A stretch of 64,000 nucleotides of DNA from Sphingomonas sp. R-74633 (lineage in GTDB: Bacteria; Pseudomonadota; Alphaproteobacteria; Sphingomonadales; Sphingomonadaceae): NCBI RefSeq assembly GCF_013416555.1, contig NZ_JACCFG010000001.1:1178001-1242000 (forward strand), read 5' to 3'. Position 1 is the stretch's first letter; each line of letters starts with the position of its first letter. Below, in pieces: positions 27,139 through 35,330 of this stretch. The translations under genes and the position numbers were made by a program. Below the pieces are notes generated by a model, which was given only the letters and a program-made list of their open reading frames with translations, was not told the origin of the DNA and did not search any database.

Positions 27139-27474
27139 CTATTGGGCGCCGGTTTCGCGCGCCTTGCCGAACAGCGATGTAGTGCGGGCAAGGATCAGCA
27201 GCGCGCTGGGCCAGAACAAGGTGTTCCAGATATCGTGCCAATTGCCCCAGGGATCGATGCGCGTGTGATAGACCAGGCTGTCGCGCAGGTCCCAGGCCTC
27301 GCCGAGAAGCGCCGCCGCGGCAGCCACCGCCCAGGGCTTCCAGCTCCGGAGCGGCCATCGGAAGGCGAGCGCGGTGCTGAGGAACAGAGTGAGCCCGACA
27401 TAGATGTGGAGCGCATCCTTGGCGAGAGCGAGATGCTGCACCAGCCAGAATTTGACCGCCTGAAGCGGGCTCAT
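27139..27474 (-). CDS. Small membrane protein of unknown function
   Basis: A 111-residue protein with about three hydrophobic segments (ALHIYVGLTLFLSTALAF, WAVAAAAALLGEAWDL, TLFWPSALLILA). It begins six bases after the stop of the queuosine-precursor transporter gene and is likely co-transcribed with it. The acidic/aromatic block GEAWDLRDSLVYH and WGNWHDIWNTLFW sits between helices. I do not recognise a family name. Confidence 0.7.
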   Translation of the reverse strand: MSPLQAVKFWLVQHLALAKDALHIYVGLTLFLSTALAFRWPLRSWKPWAVAAAAALLGEAWDLRDSLVYHTRIDPWGNWHDIWNTLFWPSALLILARTTSLFGKARETGAQ

Positions 27475-27480
27475 CCCCGG

Positions 27481-28230
27481 TTACACGCGGGTGGCGAAGG
27501 GGGTGAAATCGGTGTCGGTGTCGAATACGTCGACGCCCTCGCGGCGCTTGAGGAAGCCGACGACGAGATAAGTGACGGGCGTGAGGATCACTTCCCAGGC
27601 CACTTTGAGCGCCCATTGGGTGAAGAGCACCTGGATGACGAGCTCGGTGGTCCAGCCCACCGCGCCCAGGAAGGCGAGCGGGTAGAAGATCAGGCTGTCC
27701 ACGCCCTCGCCCGCGATCGTCGAGCCGATCGTGCGGCTCCACAGCATCTTGCCGCCGGTCCAGATCTTCATCCGCGCGAGGACATAGCTGTTGACGAACT
27801 CGCCCGCCCAGAAGGCGCAGACCGAGGCGAGCACGATGCGCGGCACCTGGCCGAAGATCGTATCGTACGCGGCCTGGTTGCCCCAGCTCGGCGCGGGCGG
27901 CAGCGCCACGACCACCCAGGCCATGAACGCCATGAACAGCACCGCGCCGGTGCCCGCCCAGATCACCCGGCGGGCGCGGGCATAGCCATAGACTTCGGTC
28001 AGCACGTCGCCGATGACATAGGAGACGGGGAAGAAGAGGATGCCGGCGCCGAACGGCCAATAGCCGATGTAGAAGGGTAGCCAGATCTGCGAGACCTTGC
28101 CCGCGCCCAGCACGTTCGACAGCAGGATGATCGCGACGAACGCGGCCATCACGAAGTCGTAATAGCGGAAATGTCCGCCGGCGATCGTATTGGCGGCCAC
28201 GCGGGCCGGCCGGTTATCCCCCTCGCTCAT
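27481..28230 (-). CDS. Queuosine precursor transporter (YhhQ/DUF165 family)
   Basis: A 249-residue inner-membrane protein of the ECF-like vitamin-uptake group; E. coli YhhQ imports the queuosine precursors preQ0 and preQ1. About six helices are visible, with FYIGYWPFGAGILFFPVSYV and GDVLTEVYGYARARRVIW as the family core, and WAGEFVNSYVLARMKIWTGG in the middle. ATG 28230 (MSEGDNRPARV) is preferred; 29 upstream codons run into the tRNA region. The tRNA-Arg gene lies divergently upstream. Confidence 0.9.
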   Translation of the reverse strand: MSEGDNRPARVAANTIAGGHFRYYDFVMAAFVAIILLSNVLGAGKVSQIWLPFYIGYWPFGAGILFFPVSYVIGDVLTEVYGYARARRVIWAGTGAVLFMAFMAWVVVALPPAPSWGNQAAYDTIFGQVPRIVLASVCAFWAGEFVNSYVLARMKIWTGGKMLWSRTIGSTIAGEGVDSLIFYPLAFLGAVGWTTELVIQVLFTQWALKVAWEVILTPVTYLVVGFLKRREGVDVFDTDTDFTPFATRV

Positions 28231-28289
28231 CGAGGAATTATGATCCCGGTTCCGCTGCCGCGCAATCCACGCTAGGGGCGATTCTGCGC

Positions 28290-28366
28290 GCGCCCGTAGC
28301 TCAGTTGGATAGAGCACGTGCCTTCTAAGCTCGTGGTCGCTGGTTCGAATCCAGCCGGGCGCGCCA
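28290..28366 (+). tRNA. tRNA-Arg (anticodon TCT)
   Basis: A 77-base cloverleaf: acceptor GCGCCCG (28290-28296) with CGGGCGC (28356-28362), D arm GCTCAGTTGGATAGAGC, anticodon loop CTTCTAA with TCT at 28324-28326, T arm GCTGG-TTCGAAT-CCAGC, discriminator G and encoded CCA (28364-28366). The anticodon stem CGTGC/GCTCG has a central T-T mismatch (28319 with 28331). All other stems pair fully. It decodes AGA and probably AGG, rare codons in this GC-rich genome. Confidence 0.95.
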
Positions 28367-28431
28367 ATCCCCGACAGAAGCGCGGGTTTATCCCGATTGT
28401 GGCCTCAGGCCCTGCGGCGGGAAAAAGCCCC

Positions 28432-28806
28432 ATGCACTTGCGCCCCATCCTCCCCGCCGATCTGGGCCAGAAGCGGACGATCATGGCGGCGGACCGCACG
28501 CTGATGGCGTGGGTCCGCACCTCGCTCTCGATGCTGAGCTTCGGCTTCACGATCTACAAATTCCTGGATGCGCTTGCCGATAATCATCAGATCGCCAATT
28601 CGAGCAGCCCGCGCCACATCGGCATGTTCCTGGTCGGGATGGGAACGCTGACCATGGTGATGGGAACGATCAGCTACTGGGTAACGCTCAGGGATCTGGA
28701 GCGCATCGAGCCGTTCAGGCTCGGCCGACCGGTGCTGTTCATCGCGCTGGTCATGGCCGTCGCGGGATCGGGGCTTTTCCTGACGATCACCACCCGGCTG
28801 GTCTGA
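28432..28806 (+). CDS. DUF202 (YidH-type) inner-membrane protein
   Basis: A 124-residue protein of the DUF202 family with three membrane helices. The diagnostic block is MAADRTLMAWVRTSLSMLSF followed by GFTIYKF; the others are GMFLVGMGTLTMVMGTISYW and PVLFIALVMAVAGSGLFLTI. Function unknown. ATG 28432 is the first start beyond the tRNA. A hairpin at 28814-28842 follows its stop. Confidence 0.85.
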   Translation: MHLRPILPADLGQKRTIMAADRTLMAWVRTSLSMLSFGFTIYKFLDALADNHQIANSSSPRHIGMFLVGMGTLTMVMGTISYWVTLRDLERIEPFRLGRPVLFIALVMAVAGSGLFLTITTRLV

Positions 28807-28813
28807 ACGCAAA

Positions 28814-28842
28814 ACGGGCGTCCCAGCTGCCAGGACGCCCGT
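28814..28842. terminator. Hairpin, probable bidirectional terminator
   Basis: A perfect 10-bp stem ACGGGCGTCC (28814-28823) with GGACGCCCGT (28833-28842), seven bases after the DUF202 stop. On the minus strand it is followed by TTTTG; on the plus strand there is no T-run. The rest of 28843-29014 shows no gene, only a small GGCACA/TGTGCC hairpin near 28875. Confidence 0.5.
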
Positions 28843-29014
28843 CAGGCACCAACTCGGGCGTCGAATCCAAGCGGCACAGGGATTGTGCCGGCGCAACAGT
28901 CGGGTTCAGGCCGCGCCGGCACGCGGCGATCTGCGCCGGGCGAGTGCCTGGAAACGAGCATCGTGCGATGGAAGCCGAGGATCGGGCGACGAAGGCCGCC
29001 CCCGGCGGCGCGGC

Positions 29015-29245
29015 TTACTTCTTGCCGCCGCGCCAATAGAGCAGGCCGGCGACGATCGCTGCCGAGCCGATGCCGATCGCAGCGCCCATGCCGATCTGCT
29101 TGGCATCGGGCTTCCAGCGCTTCGTGGCCTCGACGATATCCTTGACCGCCTGCAGCGCCTCGCTCCCCTGACCATGGTCGTGGGGCGGTTCCTCGATCGG
29201 ATAGGGCGACTGGGCTTCCTGCGGCTTGGGCGGGGTCTTGCTCAT
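29015..29245 (-). CDS. Short hypothetical protein with C-terminal membrane helix
   Basis: A 76-residue protein. A hydrophilic, Pro-rich N-terminus (SKTPPKPQEAQSPYPIEEPP) and an amphipathic helix (ALQAVKDIVEATKRWKPDAK) precede one membrane helix (GMGAAIGIGSAAIVAGLLYW) and a RGGKK tail, so it is probably tail-anchored in the inner membrane. AAGGAAG precedes the ATG. No known family. Transcribed divergently from the aminotransferase gene 83 bases away. Confidence 0.65.
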   Translation of the reverse strand: MSKTPPKPQEAQSPYPIEEPPHDHGQGSEALQAVKDIVEATKRWKPDAKQIGMGAAIGIGSAAIVAGLLYWRGGKK

Positions 29246-29328
29246 GATCTTCCTTATATTGGTGCAAGCCTGAACGTCAGGCTAATGCGGCGGTTGCACC
29301 CAAAGATGCAAGCCGTCACAAGCCGGGG

Positions 29329-30486
29329 ATGAACCCGCTTTACGCTCAAATGGGCACCACCATCTTCGAAGCGATGTCCGCACGGGCGCGCGAGACCGGG
29401 GCGATCAACCTGGGCCAAGGCTTTGCCGACGGGCGCGGGCCCGAGGCGGTGCTCGAAGCGGCGGCGAAGGCGGTTCTGGAGAAGTCGAACCAATATCCGC
29501 CGATGATCGGCCTGCCCGAGCTGCGCGGCGCGGTGGCGGACCATTATGCGCGGCACCAGGGGCTAAACCTCGCCGCCGAGGAAGTCGTGGTAACCTCGGG
29601 CGCGACCGAGGCGCTGGCGGCGGCGATCTTCGCCTGCGTCTCGCCCGGCGACGAAGTGATCTGCTTCCAGCCGCTCTATGACGCCTATGTGCCGCTGATC
29701 AAGCAGGCCGGCGGCGTGCCCAAGTTCGTGCGGCTGAGCCCGCCCGAGTGGAAGATCGACAAGGCGGCACTCGAAGCGGCGGTGTCGAGCAAGACGCGCG
29801 TGCTGCTGCTCAACAATCCGCTCAACCCCGCCGCGACGATGTGCGGCGCCGACGAGCTGGCGATGCTGGCGGACTTCTGTGTCAGCCATGACCTGATCGC
29901 GATCTGCGACGAGGTCTGGGAGCATGTCACCTTCGACGGCGCCCGCCATCTGCCGCTGATCGGCTTCCCGGGCATGCGCGAGCGGACGGTGAAGATCGGA
30001 TCGGCGGGCAAGATCTTCGCGCTGACCGGCTTCAAGGTCGGCTGGATCTGCGCTGCCCCTGCCCTCGCCCGTGTGATCTCCAAGGCGCACCAGTTCCTCA
30101 CCTTCACCACCCCGCCCAATCTGCAATGGGCAGTGGCAGAGGGCTTGGCGATGCAGGATGGCTGGGTGCAGGACTCGCGGCACCGCTTCCAGGCCGGGCG
30201 CGACCGGCTGCGCGCAGGGCTTGAGGGTGCCGGCTTCGCGGTGCTGCCGAGCGCGGCGACTTATTTCCTGTCGGTGGATCTTACCGCATCGGGCATCGGC
30301 CTTGATGACGTGACATTCGCCAACAGGCTGATCGACGAGGCGGGCGTCGCCTCGATCCCGGTCTCGGCCTTTTATGCCGAGGACGCGGTGACCAATGTGC
30401 TGCGCTTCTGCTTCGTCAAGGAAGACGCGACGCTCGACGCCGCGATTGCCCGTATCGCCGAGGCGCGAGACCGGCTGGCCGGCTGA
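29329..30486 (+). CDS. Class I/II aminotransferase, YbdL (methionine aminotransferase)-like
   Basis: A 385-residue PLP enzyme. PLFAQ-like start NPLYAQMGTTIFEAMSARAR, NQYPPMIGLPELRGAVADHY, TSGATEAL, NNPLNPAATM, CDEVWEHV and the PLP-lysine region GSAGKIFALTGFKVGW match the YbdL/kynurenine aminotransferase group, which accepts methionine and its keto acid. About 0.9 kb further, on the other strand, is a methionine-salvage operon whose last step needs just such a transaminase (KMTB to methionine). That role is an inference from context; other amino acids are possible. Confidence 0.85.
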   Translation: MNPLYAQMGTTIFEAMSARARETGAINLGQGFADGRGPEAVLEAAAKAVLEKSNQYPPMIGLPELRGAVADHYARHQGLNLAAEEVVVTSGATEALAAAIFACVSPGDEVICFQPLYDAYVPLIKQAGGVPKFVRLSPPEWKIDKAALEAAVSSKTRVLLLNNPLNPAATMCGADELAMLADFCVSHDLIAICDEVWEHVTFDGARHLPLIGFPGMRERTVKIGSAGKIFALTGFKVGWICAAPALARVISKAHQFLTFTTPPNLQWAVAEGLAMQDGWVQDSRHRFQAGRDRLRAGLEGAGFAVLPSAATYFLSVDLTASGIGLDDVTFANRLIDEAGVASIPVSAFYAEDAVTNVLRFCFVKEDATLDAAIARIAEARDRLAG

Positions 30487-30621
30487 TCCGGCGCTCCGGG
30501 CGCGATCGTCTTCCTTCGCTTCGTCGGCATCCGCGACCGCTTCACCGTGGCGGAGGCAACTCGTCGCATTTGCGGCACGTTCGCCGGCCGCGGGATCAGA
30601 AGATCTACTGGAGTAGTACCC

Positions 30622-31314
30622 ATGCGTAACATGAAGTTCCTGATGCGCGGCGCCGCGGTTGCCGCCATTCTCATCGCGACGCCGTCGCTTGCCCAGAGCC
30701 GTATCGACCGGGCACGCACCGCCGTCGCCGAAGCCACTGCCAAGGTCGACGCCGCGCAGACCGCGGGCGCCGAGAAGTTCGCGCCGGAAGCCTATGCGCG
30801 CGCGGCTGAGTCGCTGCGTACCGCCAAGGACCAGCTGGCACGCGACCATCGCGATTCGACCATCAACGAAGCGCGTCGCGCCTCGGGCCTGGCCGACCAG
30901 GCTCTAGCCGAAGCCGAGAGCCACAAGCAGAACGCCATGGCCGCCGAACGCGATGCGCGCCGTGACGCCCAAGCCACTGCTGCGGCGGAGGCGAGCGAGA
31001 AGGCCGCTGCGCAGGATGCCGCGCTGAACGCGCAGACTGATGCGCAGGCGGCAAATGCCCGCGCCGATGCGGCGGCGATGGCGGCGAACTCGGCAGCGGC
31101 CGATGCGGCGGCGGCGCGTGCCGCGGCAGCCCAGCCGGTCGCGACCACGATCGAGACCACCACGACCCAGCCGGCCGCGACGCGTACCTATTCGTCGACG
31201 CGCAAGACCACCACGGTGAAGAAGGCGGCGCCTGCGAAGAAGACCACCACGACCGTGGTCAAGCCGACGGCGTCGACCACGACCAAGACGACCGTGACGA
31301 CCGCGCCGCAATAA
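30622..31314 (+). CDS. Exported Ala-rich coiled-coil protein, DUF4398-like
   Basis: A 230-residue protein with signal peptide KFLMRGAAVAAILIATPSLA, a helical DUF4398-like stretch (IDRARTAVAEATAKVDAAQT, PEAYARAAESLRTAKDQLAR), a long Ala-rich helix (AEASEKAAAQDAALNAQTDA), and a Lys/Thr-rich tail (KKTTTTVVKPTASTTTKTT) that is likely disordered and very basic. Family members are thought to lie in the periplasm or outer membrane as lipoproteins; here no lipobox is seen. Function unknown. GGAG lies nine bases before ATG 30622. Confidence 0.78.
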   Translation: MRNMKFLMRGAAVAAILIATPSLAQSRIDRARTAVAEATAKVDAAQTAGAEKFAPEAYARAAESLRTAKDQLARDHRDSTINEARRASGLADQALAEAESHKQNAMAAERDARRDAQATAAAEASEKAAAQDAALNAQTDAQAANARADAAAMAANSAAADAAAARAAAAQPVATTIETTTTQPAATRTYSSTRKTTTVKKAAPAKKTTTTVVKPTASTTTKTTVTTAPQ

Positions 31315-31344
31315 GCCGACGTTTCCACTTTCAGTCTTCCTCGT

Positions 31345-31365
31345 CCGGGAACTCCACATTCCCGG
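31345..31365. terminator. Small hairpin between convergent genes
   Basis: CCGGGAA (31345-31351) pairs with TTCCCGG (31359-31365), loop of seven. It lies between the coiled-coil gene and the end of mtnA. There is no T-run on either side, so termination is only suggested by position. Confidence 0.35.
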
Positions 31366-31378
31366 GCGATGAGGCTGT

Positions 31379-32425
31379 TCAGATCCTGTCCAGCACCCCA
31401 CGCTCGGTGATGTAACCCGTCACCAGGCGTGCGGGAGTCACATCAAATGCTGGATTGGCGGCGGGGGAATCGGTTACCCGGACAGTGCTGATTTCCCCGC
31501 TTGCGGAGGGCCCGGTCAAGCGGGTCAGCTCGTCGGCGCTGCGTTCCTCGATCGGGATGTCGGCGCCGCTTTCGGTATTGGGGTCGAAGGTCGTGTAGGG
31601 CAGCGCGACATAGAAGGGCACGGCGTTGTCCGCTGCCGCGAGTGCCTTCAGATAAGTGCCGATCTTGTTGCAGACGTCGCCGTTGCGCGTGACGCGATCG
31701 GTGCCGACGACGACGGCATCCACCTGCCCCTTCATCATCAGCAGCCCGCCGGCATTGTCGGAGATCACGGTGTGCGGAACGCCGTGGTTGCGCAGCTCGA
31801 ACGCAGTGAGCAGCGCGCCCTGGTTGCGCGGCCGCGTCTCGTCGACCCAGACATGGACCGGGATGCCCGCATCATGCGCAAGATAGATCGGCGCGGTGGC
31901 AGTGCCGTAATCGACCGTCGCCAGCCAGCCGGCGTTGCAATGCGTCAGGATGTTGAGCGGGCGATCGGGGTTCTTCGCGTGAAGCTCGCGGAACAGCTCG
32001 AGGCCATGTTCGCCGATCGAGCGGCAGAGTTCGGCGTCCTCGTCGCAAATCTCGTCGGCGCGGGTGAAGGCGGCCTCGGCGCGCTCGGCCTCGGGGAGAT
32101 CAGCGACTGCGGCGCGGACGGCGTCGAGTGCCCAGCGCAGGTTGATCGCAGTCGGGCGGGTCTCGTGGAGCGTGGCGTAGGCGGCGTCGAGGTTGGCATC
32201 GCTGGGATCCACCGCGAGCGCCATCGCATAGCCATAGGCGGCCGTCGCGCCGATCATCGGGGCACCGCGCGTCCACATCTCGCGGATCGCCACGGCAGCG
32301 GCATCGACGTCGCGCAGTTCGACCCACTTCACTTCCCAGGGCAGCTTGCGCTGGTCGAGGATGACGATGCCCTTGCCGTCTTCGGTGCGGCGGATCGAGC
32401 GCGTGGGCTGGCCTTCGAGGATCAT
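31379..32425 (-). CDS. mtnA: 5-methylthioribose-1-phosphate isomerase
   Basis: Isomerises methylthioribose-1-phosphate to methylthioribulose-1-phosphate in methionine salvage. The 348-residue eIF2B-like enzyme has [16 protein letters not shown], the active-site Cys in [11 protein letters not shown], the [19 protein letters not shown] block and the Asp in SDNAGGLLM, then [18 protein letters not shown]. Its start overlaps the stop of mtnC (ATGA), so it is translated with it. It is last in mtnB-mtnD-mtnC-mtnA. Confidence 0.96.
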   Translation of the reverse strand: MILEGQPTRSIRRTEDGKGIVILDQRKLPWEVKWVELRDVDAAAVAIREMWTRGAPMIGATAAYGYAMALAVDPSDANLDAAYATLHETRPTAINLRWALDAVRAAVADLPEAERAEAAFTRADEICDEDAELCRSIGEHGLELFRELHAKNPDRPLNILTHCNAGWLATVDYGTATAPIYLAHDAGIPVHVWVDETRPRNQGALLTAFELRNHGVPHTVISDNAGGLLMMKGQVDAVVVGTDRVTRNGDVCNKIGTYLKALAAADNAVPFYVALPYTTFDPNTESGADIPIEERSADELTRLTGPSASGEISTVRVTDSPAANPAFDVTPARLVTGYITERGVLDRI

Positions 32426-33063
32426 GGAAGCACTTCCGCGAGAGAATGGATGTCGGCCGCCGCATCGTCGCGCGCGATCAGCAGGGCCTGGAGGCCCGCT
32501 TCGCGCGCGGCATCGACTTCGGCGGGCATATCGGAGACGAAGAGCAGGTCCGAGGGCGCAAGATCGAGGGCGTCGACGATCTTCGTGTAGGAGTCGCTGT
32601 CGCGCTTGGGGCCGGTGGTGGTGTCGAAATAGCCGCTGAGCAACGGCGTCAGGTCGCCGGCGATCGAGTGGCCAAAGATCAGCTTCTGCGCGGCGATCGA
32701 GCCCGAGGAATAGATGTTCACCTTGAGGCCCGCGCCTGTCCAGCGGCGCAGCGCATCAGGCGTGTCGGGATAGACATGGCCCTTGAGCTCGCCATCGGCA
32801 TAGCCCTGCGCCCAGATCAGCCCCTGGAGCGTCTTGAGCGGGGTCTCCTTGCGGTCCTCATCGATCCACTGGATCAGCGTGGCGACCGGGTCGTCGCCCC
32901 CCACTTGGGCAAGGATCGGCGCGGCGGCCTCGGGATTGGCCGCAACGAATTCCGCCAGATGCTTGCGCGCATAAGGAAAAAGCTCGTCGGCGACGAAGCT
33001 GATGCTGCTGGTCGTGCCTTCGATGTCGAGGAGGATGGCTTTGGGGGCGTGGTGTTTGGTCAT
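32422..33063 (-). CDS. mtnC: Acireductone synthase (enolase-phosphatase E1)
   Basis: A 213-residue HAD phosphatase that enolises and dephosphorylates 2,3-diketo-5-methylthiopentyl-1-phosphate to the acireductone. Motif I is [14 protein letters not shown], the E1 form of DxDx[16 protein letters not shown] is motif II, and [18 protein letters not shown] holds the late acidic motif. An in-line REP-like element separates it from mtnD upstream; it overlaps mtnA by four bases. Confidence 0.95.
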   Translation of the reverse strand: MTKHHAPKAILLDIEGTTSSISFVADELFPYARKHLAEFVAANPEAAAPILAQVGGDDPVATLIQWIDEDRKETPLKTLQGLIWAQGYADGELKGHVYPDTPDALRRWTGAGLKVNIYSSGSIAAQKLIFGHSIAGDLTPLLSGYFDTTTGPKRDSDSYTKIVDALDLAPSDLLFVSDMPAEVDAAREAGLQALLIARDDAAADIHSLAEVLP

Positions 33064-33072
33064 TCAACTCTC

Positions 33073-33147
33073 GTCATCCCGGCGAAAGCCGGGATCTCAG
33101 GCGAAGGCGCGATATGGCACGAGATCCCGGCTTTCGCCGGGATGACG
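33073..33147. repeat. REP-like paired palindrome, ATCTC type (copy e, inverted)
   Basis: Left unit GTCATCCCGGCGAAAGCCGG then GATCTCAGGC; right unit GCACGAGATCCCGGCTTTCG ending in GGGATGAC. It is the reverse-complement orientation of the copy at 23071 (tags CAGGC and GCACG are exchanged). It lies within the mtn operon between mtnD and mtnC, one base short of the mtnD stop. Confidence 0.92.
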
Positions 33148-33148
33148 G

Positions 33149-33697
33149 CTAAACCTCGAGCGGCTCATGCCGCGGGAAGCGCTCGGCGATCGTGTCACCG
33201 GTGAAGTTGGCGACCCAACCATCGGCATTGGTGAACAGGCGGATCGCAGTGAAGCGCGGGCTCGGGCCCATGTCGAACCAGTGGCGGGTGCCGGCGGGGA
33301 CCGAGATCAGGTCGCCCTCCTCGCAAAGGACCGCGTAGATCTTCTCGCCCTCGCGCAGGGTGAACAGCCCCTCGCCTTCGACGAAGAAGCGGACCTCGTC
33401 CTCCGAATGGCGGTGCTCGGAGAGGAACTTGGTGCGCAGATTGGCCTTTTCGGGATGGTCGGGAACCATGCGGATCACATCGACCGACTGATAGCCATTC
33501 TCTGCCTTCAATCGCTCGACCTCGGGGGCGAAGGCCTGGAGGACCTCGTCCTGCCCGGCATCGTCGGCGAGCGGGCGCGACGGCCATTGCTCGAAGCGGA
33601 CGCCGATCGGCTTGAGCGCCGCGGCGATGGCACCGGCATCGCGCGTGTCGGTGAGCGGCGCGCCGCCCGCTTCGTCGAAGATGCGGAGATGGGTCAT
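33149..33697 (-). CDS. mtnD: Acireductone dioxygenase
   Basis: Oxidises the acireductone with O2: the iron form gives the methionine precursor KMTB plus formate, the nickel form an off-pathway product and CO. The 182-residue cupin has its metal ligands in SEHRHSEDEVRFFVEGEG (two His and Glu) and the fourth His in GTRHWFDMG. ATG 33697 (MTHLRIFDEAGG) overlaps the mtnB stop (ATGA); the 14-codon upstream extension lies in mtnB. The REP element follows directly. Confidence 0.95.
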   Translation of the reverse strand: MTHLRIFDEAGGAPLTDTRDAGAIAAALKPIGVRFEQWPSRPLADDAGQDEVLQAFAPEVERLKAENGYQSVDVIRMVPDHPEKANLRTKFLSEHRHSEDEVRFFVEGEGLFTLREGEKIYAVLCEEGDLISVPAGTRHWFDMGPSPRFTAIRLFTNADGWVANFTGDTIAERFPRHEPLEV

Positions 33698-34308
33698 CGT
33701 TTCCACGCCCTTTCGGCCAGCTCGGCGGCAATCAGCCATTCGGTGCCCTCGAGCACGCGCTCGGCCTCGGCCAGATCCTTGCCCCAGGCATAGAGCCCAT
33801 GGCTGCGGATAAGATAGGTCGGGGCCGCGTTCGGCGCCAGCAGCGCGGGGCGGATCGCTTCCTCGATCACCGCCATGTCCTGGCTGTTGTCGACGATCGG
33901 CAGGCGGATCTCGGCCTCATGGGTGGTGTTGCCCGGAAAGACCTTGAGCATCTCATGCCCGGCGAAGACCCATTCATTCGCTTCGGTGGCGCGGCTCATG
34001 CCGACGGCCTCCGGCGAATGGCCGTGCAGGACGGCGCCGACATTGGGGAACAGGCGGTAGATCGCGAGATGCAGGTCGGTCTCCGCCGAGGGCTTGCCGG
34101 GAGTGAGCCCCTTCCCTTCCAGGTCGACGCGCATGATCCCATCGGGCGTCAGGCGGCCCTTGTGCCAGCCGGACACGGTGACCGCGATGCTGCCGTCGTC
34201 GAGGCGGACGGAGTAGTTGCCGGCCGTGGCGGGCGCCCAGCCGCGCGCGTCGAGCCGGCGGCCGACCTCGACCAGTGCATTGGCTGCGTCTTCGAAGGAC
34301 ATCGTCAT
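33694..34308 (-). CDS. mtnB: Methylthioribulose-1-phosphate dehydratase
   Basis: A 204-residue class II aldolase-fold zinc enzyme that dehydrates methylthioribulose-1-phosphate. Visible are APATAGNYSVRLDDG, VSGWHKGRLTPDGIMRVDL, the metal-binding HxH in VLHGHSPEAV, and the later His in RSHGLYAWG. It is first in the operon, so its promoter should be in the 45-base gap or inside the L,D-transpeptidase gene upstream on the same strand. MtnP, MtnK and MtnN are not in the window. Confidence 0.94.
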   Translation of the reverse strand: MTMSFEDAANALVEVGRRLDARGWAPATAGNYSVRLDDGSIAVTVSGWHKGRLTPDGIMRVDLEGKGLTPGKPSAETDLHLAIYRLFPNVGAVLHGHSPEAVGMSRATEANEWVFAGHEMLKVFPGNTTHEAEIRLPIVDNSQDMAVIEEAIRPALLAPNAAPTYLIRSHGLYAWGKDLAEAERVLEGTEWLIAAELAERAWKR

Positions 34309-34353
34309 GCGCCCGGCCTTAGCCGATCCAAAGCGACGGGCGCATTACAGAAT

Positions 34354-35073
34354 TTATTTCGAGCCGCGACGCCCGATCGGCTGGACGATCTCGCGGGCCG
34401 GGCCGGTCACATAGGTGGCGGGTCCGATCTCGGGGCGCGGGGCGTTGCCGGGCATCGTCACCATGTTGAACGCCTCTCCGCCCAGATTGCGGGCATCGGC
34501 CATCAATAGCGGCGTCGAGGGGCCGGAGCGCTCGGGGTTCACCACCGGCTCGTCAGTGACCATCACGTCGCCGCCCAGCTCGGTCAGCGTGTAGAGCTGC
34601 TTGGCGAAGGCGGCCGGGAAGCGGATGCAGCCATGCGAGGCCGGATAGCCCGGCAGGCGGCCGGCATGGAGCGCGATCCCGTCCCAGGTCAGCCGTTGCA
34701 TGTAGGGCATCGGCGCGTTCGAATAGAGATTGGAGCGGTGGAACACCTTCTTCTGGAGAATGGTGAAGGCGCCCACCGGCGTCTCATGCCCGTCCGAGCC
34801 GGTCGAGACGGTGCTCGCCCCGACGAGGTGCCCGCCGCGATAGACATAGGCGCGCTGGTCCGGGATGCTGACCACGATCGAGACCGGATCCCATTCGCTG
34901 GTGCTCGCCTTGATCAGCTGCGGCTCCTCGTACCACGCCCATTGTCCGTTGCGCAGCGCGTCGGGGCCGACCTGCATCCTGTCCGATGCGGCGACCTGTG
35001 CGGCGGCGGGAGTGATGGGAAGAATCGTGGCCAAGGCCAGGAGAAGGACGGCAAAGGTGCCGGAACGCATCAA
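34354..35073 (-). CDS. L,D-transpeptidase (YkuD), exported
   Basis: A 239-residue periplasmic enzyme that forms 3-3 peptidoglycan crosslinks or attaches proteins to the wall. Signal peptide MMRSGTFAVLLLALATILPI ending in PAAA; the YkuD domain starts at VSIVVSIPDQRAYVYRGGHL and has the catalytic SHGCIRFP with His and Cys. A C-terminal tail after MLTEL-like helix runs to residue 239. It is divergent from another transpeptidase-fold gene 257 bases away. Confidence 0.9.
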   Translation of the reverse strand: MMRSGTFAVLLLALATILPITPAAAQVAASDRMQVGPDALRNGQWAWYEEPQLIKASTSEWDPVSIVVSIPDQRAYVYRGGHLVGASTVSTGSDGHETPVGAFTILQKKVFHRSNLYSNAPMPYMQRLTWDGIALHAGRLPGYPASHGCIRFPAAFAKQLYTLTELGGDVMVTDEPVVNPERSGPSTPLLMADARNLGGEAFNMVTMPGNAPRPEIGPATYVTGPAREIVQPIGRRGSK

Positions 35074-35180
35074 ACAGCTCTCCGAATCTCGAGCCAGGAC
35101 GGCTCAGGGCGATTCCTTAACGAAATTAACCTAATTTCGTGCCGCTGCCGAATCGGAGATAATTCGGGTGCGCAAAACGC

Positions 35181-35193
35181 TGGCAACGTTGCG
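35181..35193. promoter_or_regulatory. Palindrome GCAACGTTGC between the two transpeptidase genes
   Basis: TGGCAACGTTGCG contains a perfect 10-base palindrome (35183-35192). It is very like the TGGCAACGTTGTC site before the sugar permease. It lies 110 bases upstream of the minus-strand gene and 138 upstream of the plus-strand gene. It may be chance or a LacI-type site; nothing else supports either. Confidence 0.3.
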
Positions 35194-35330
35194 GATTTCG
35201 CCCTGACTTCGGCGAACCGGGCAATCGTTGCGGCGAGTCGCGCAACTTGGGACAGTTGTTAAGCAACGCGCTCACCATCTGTCTGATATAAAGTTCCCCT
35301 AGGGGCAGAGCAGCGGGCAAATTGGAACAT

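Noticed and set aside
28281..28366. tRNA-linked integration site
   Set aside because: No integrase, no duplicated tRNA 3' end and no change of gene content next to the tRNA.
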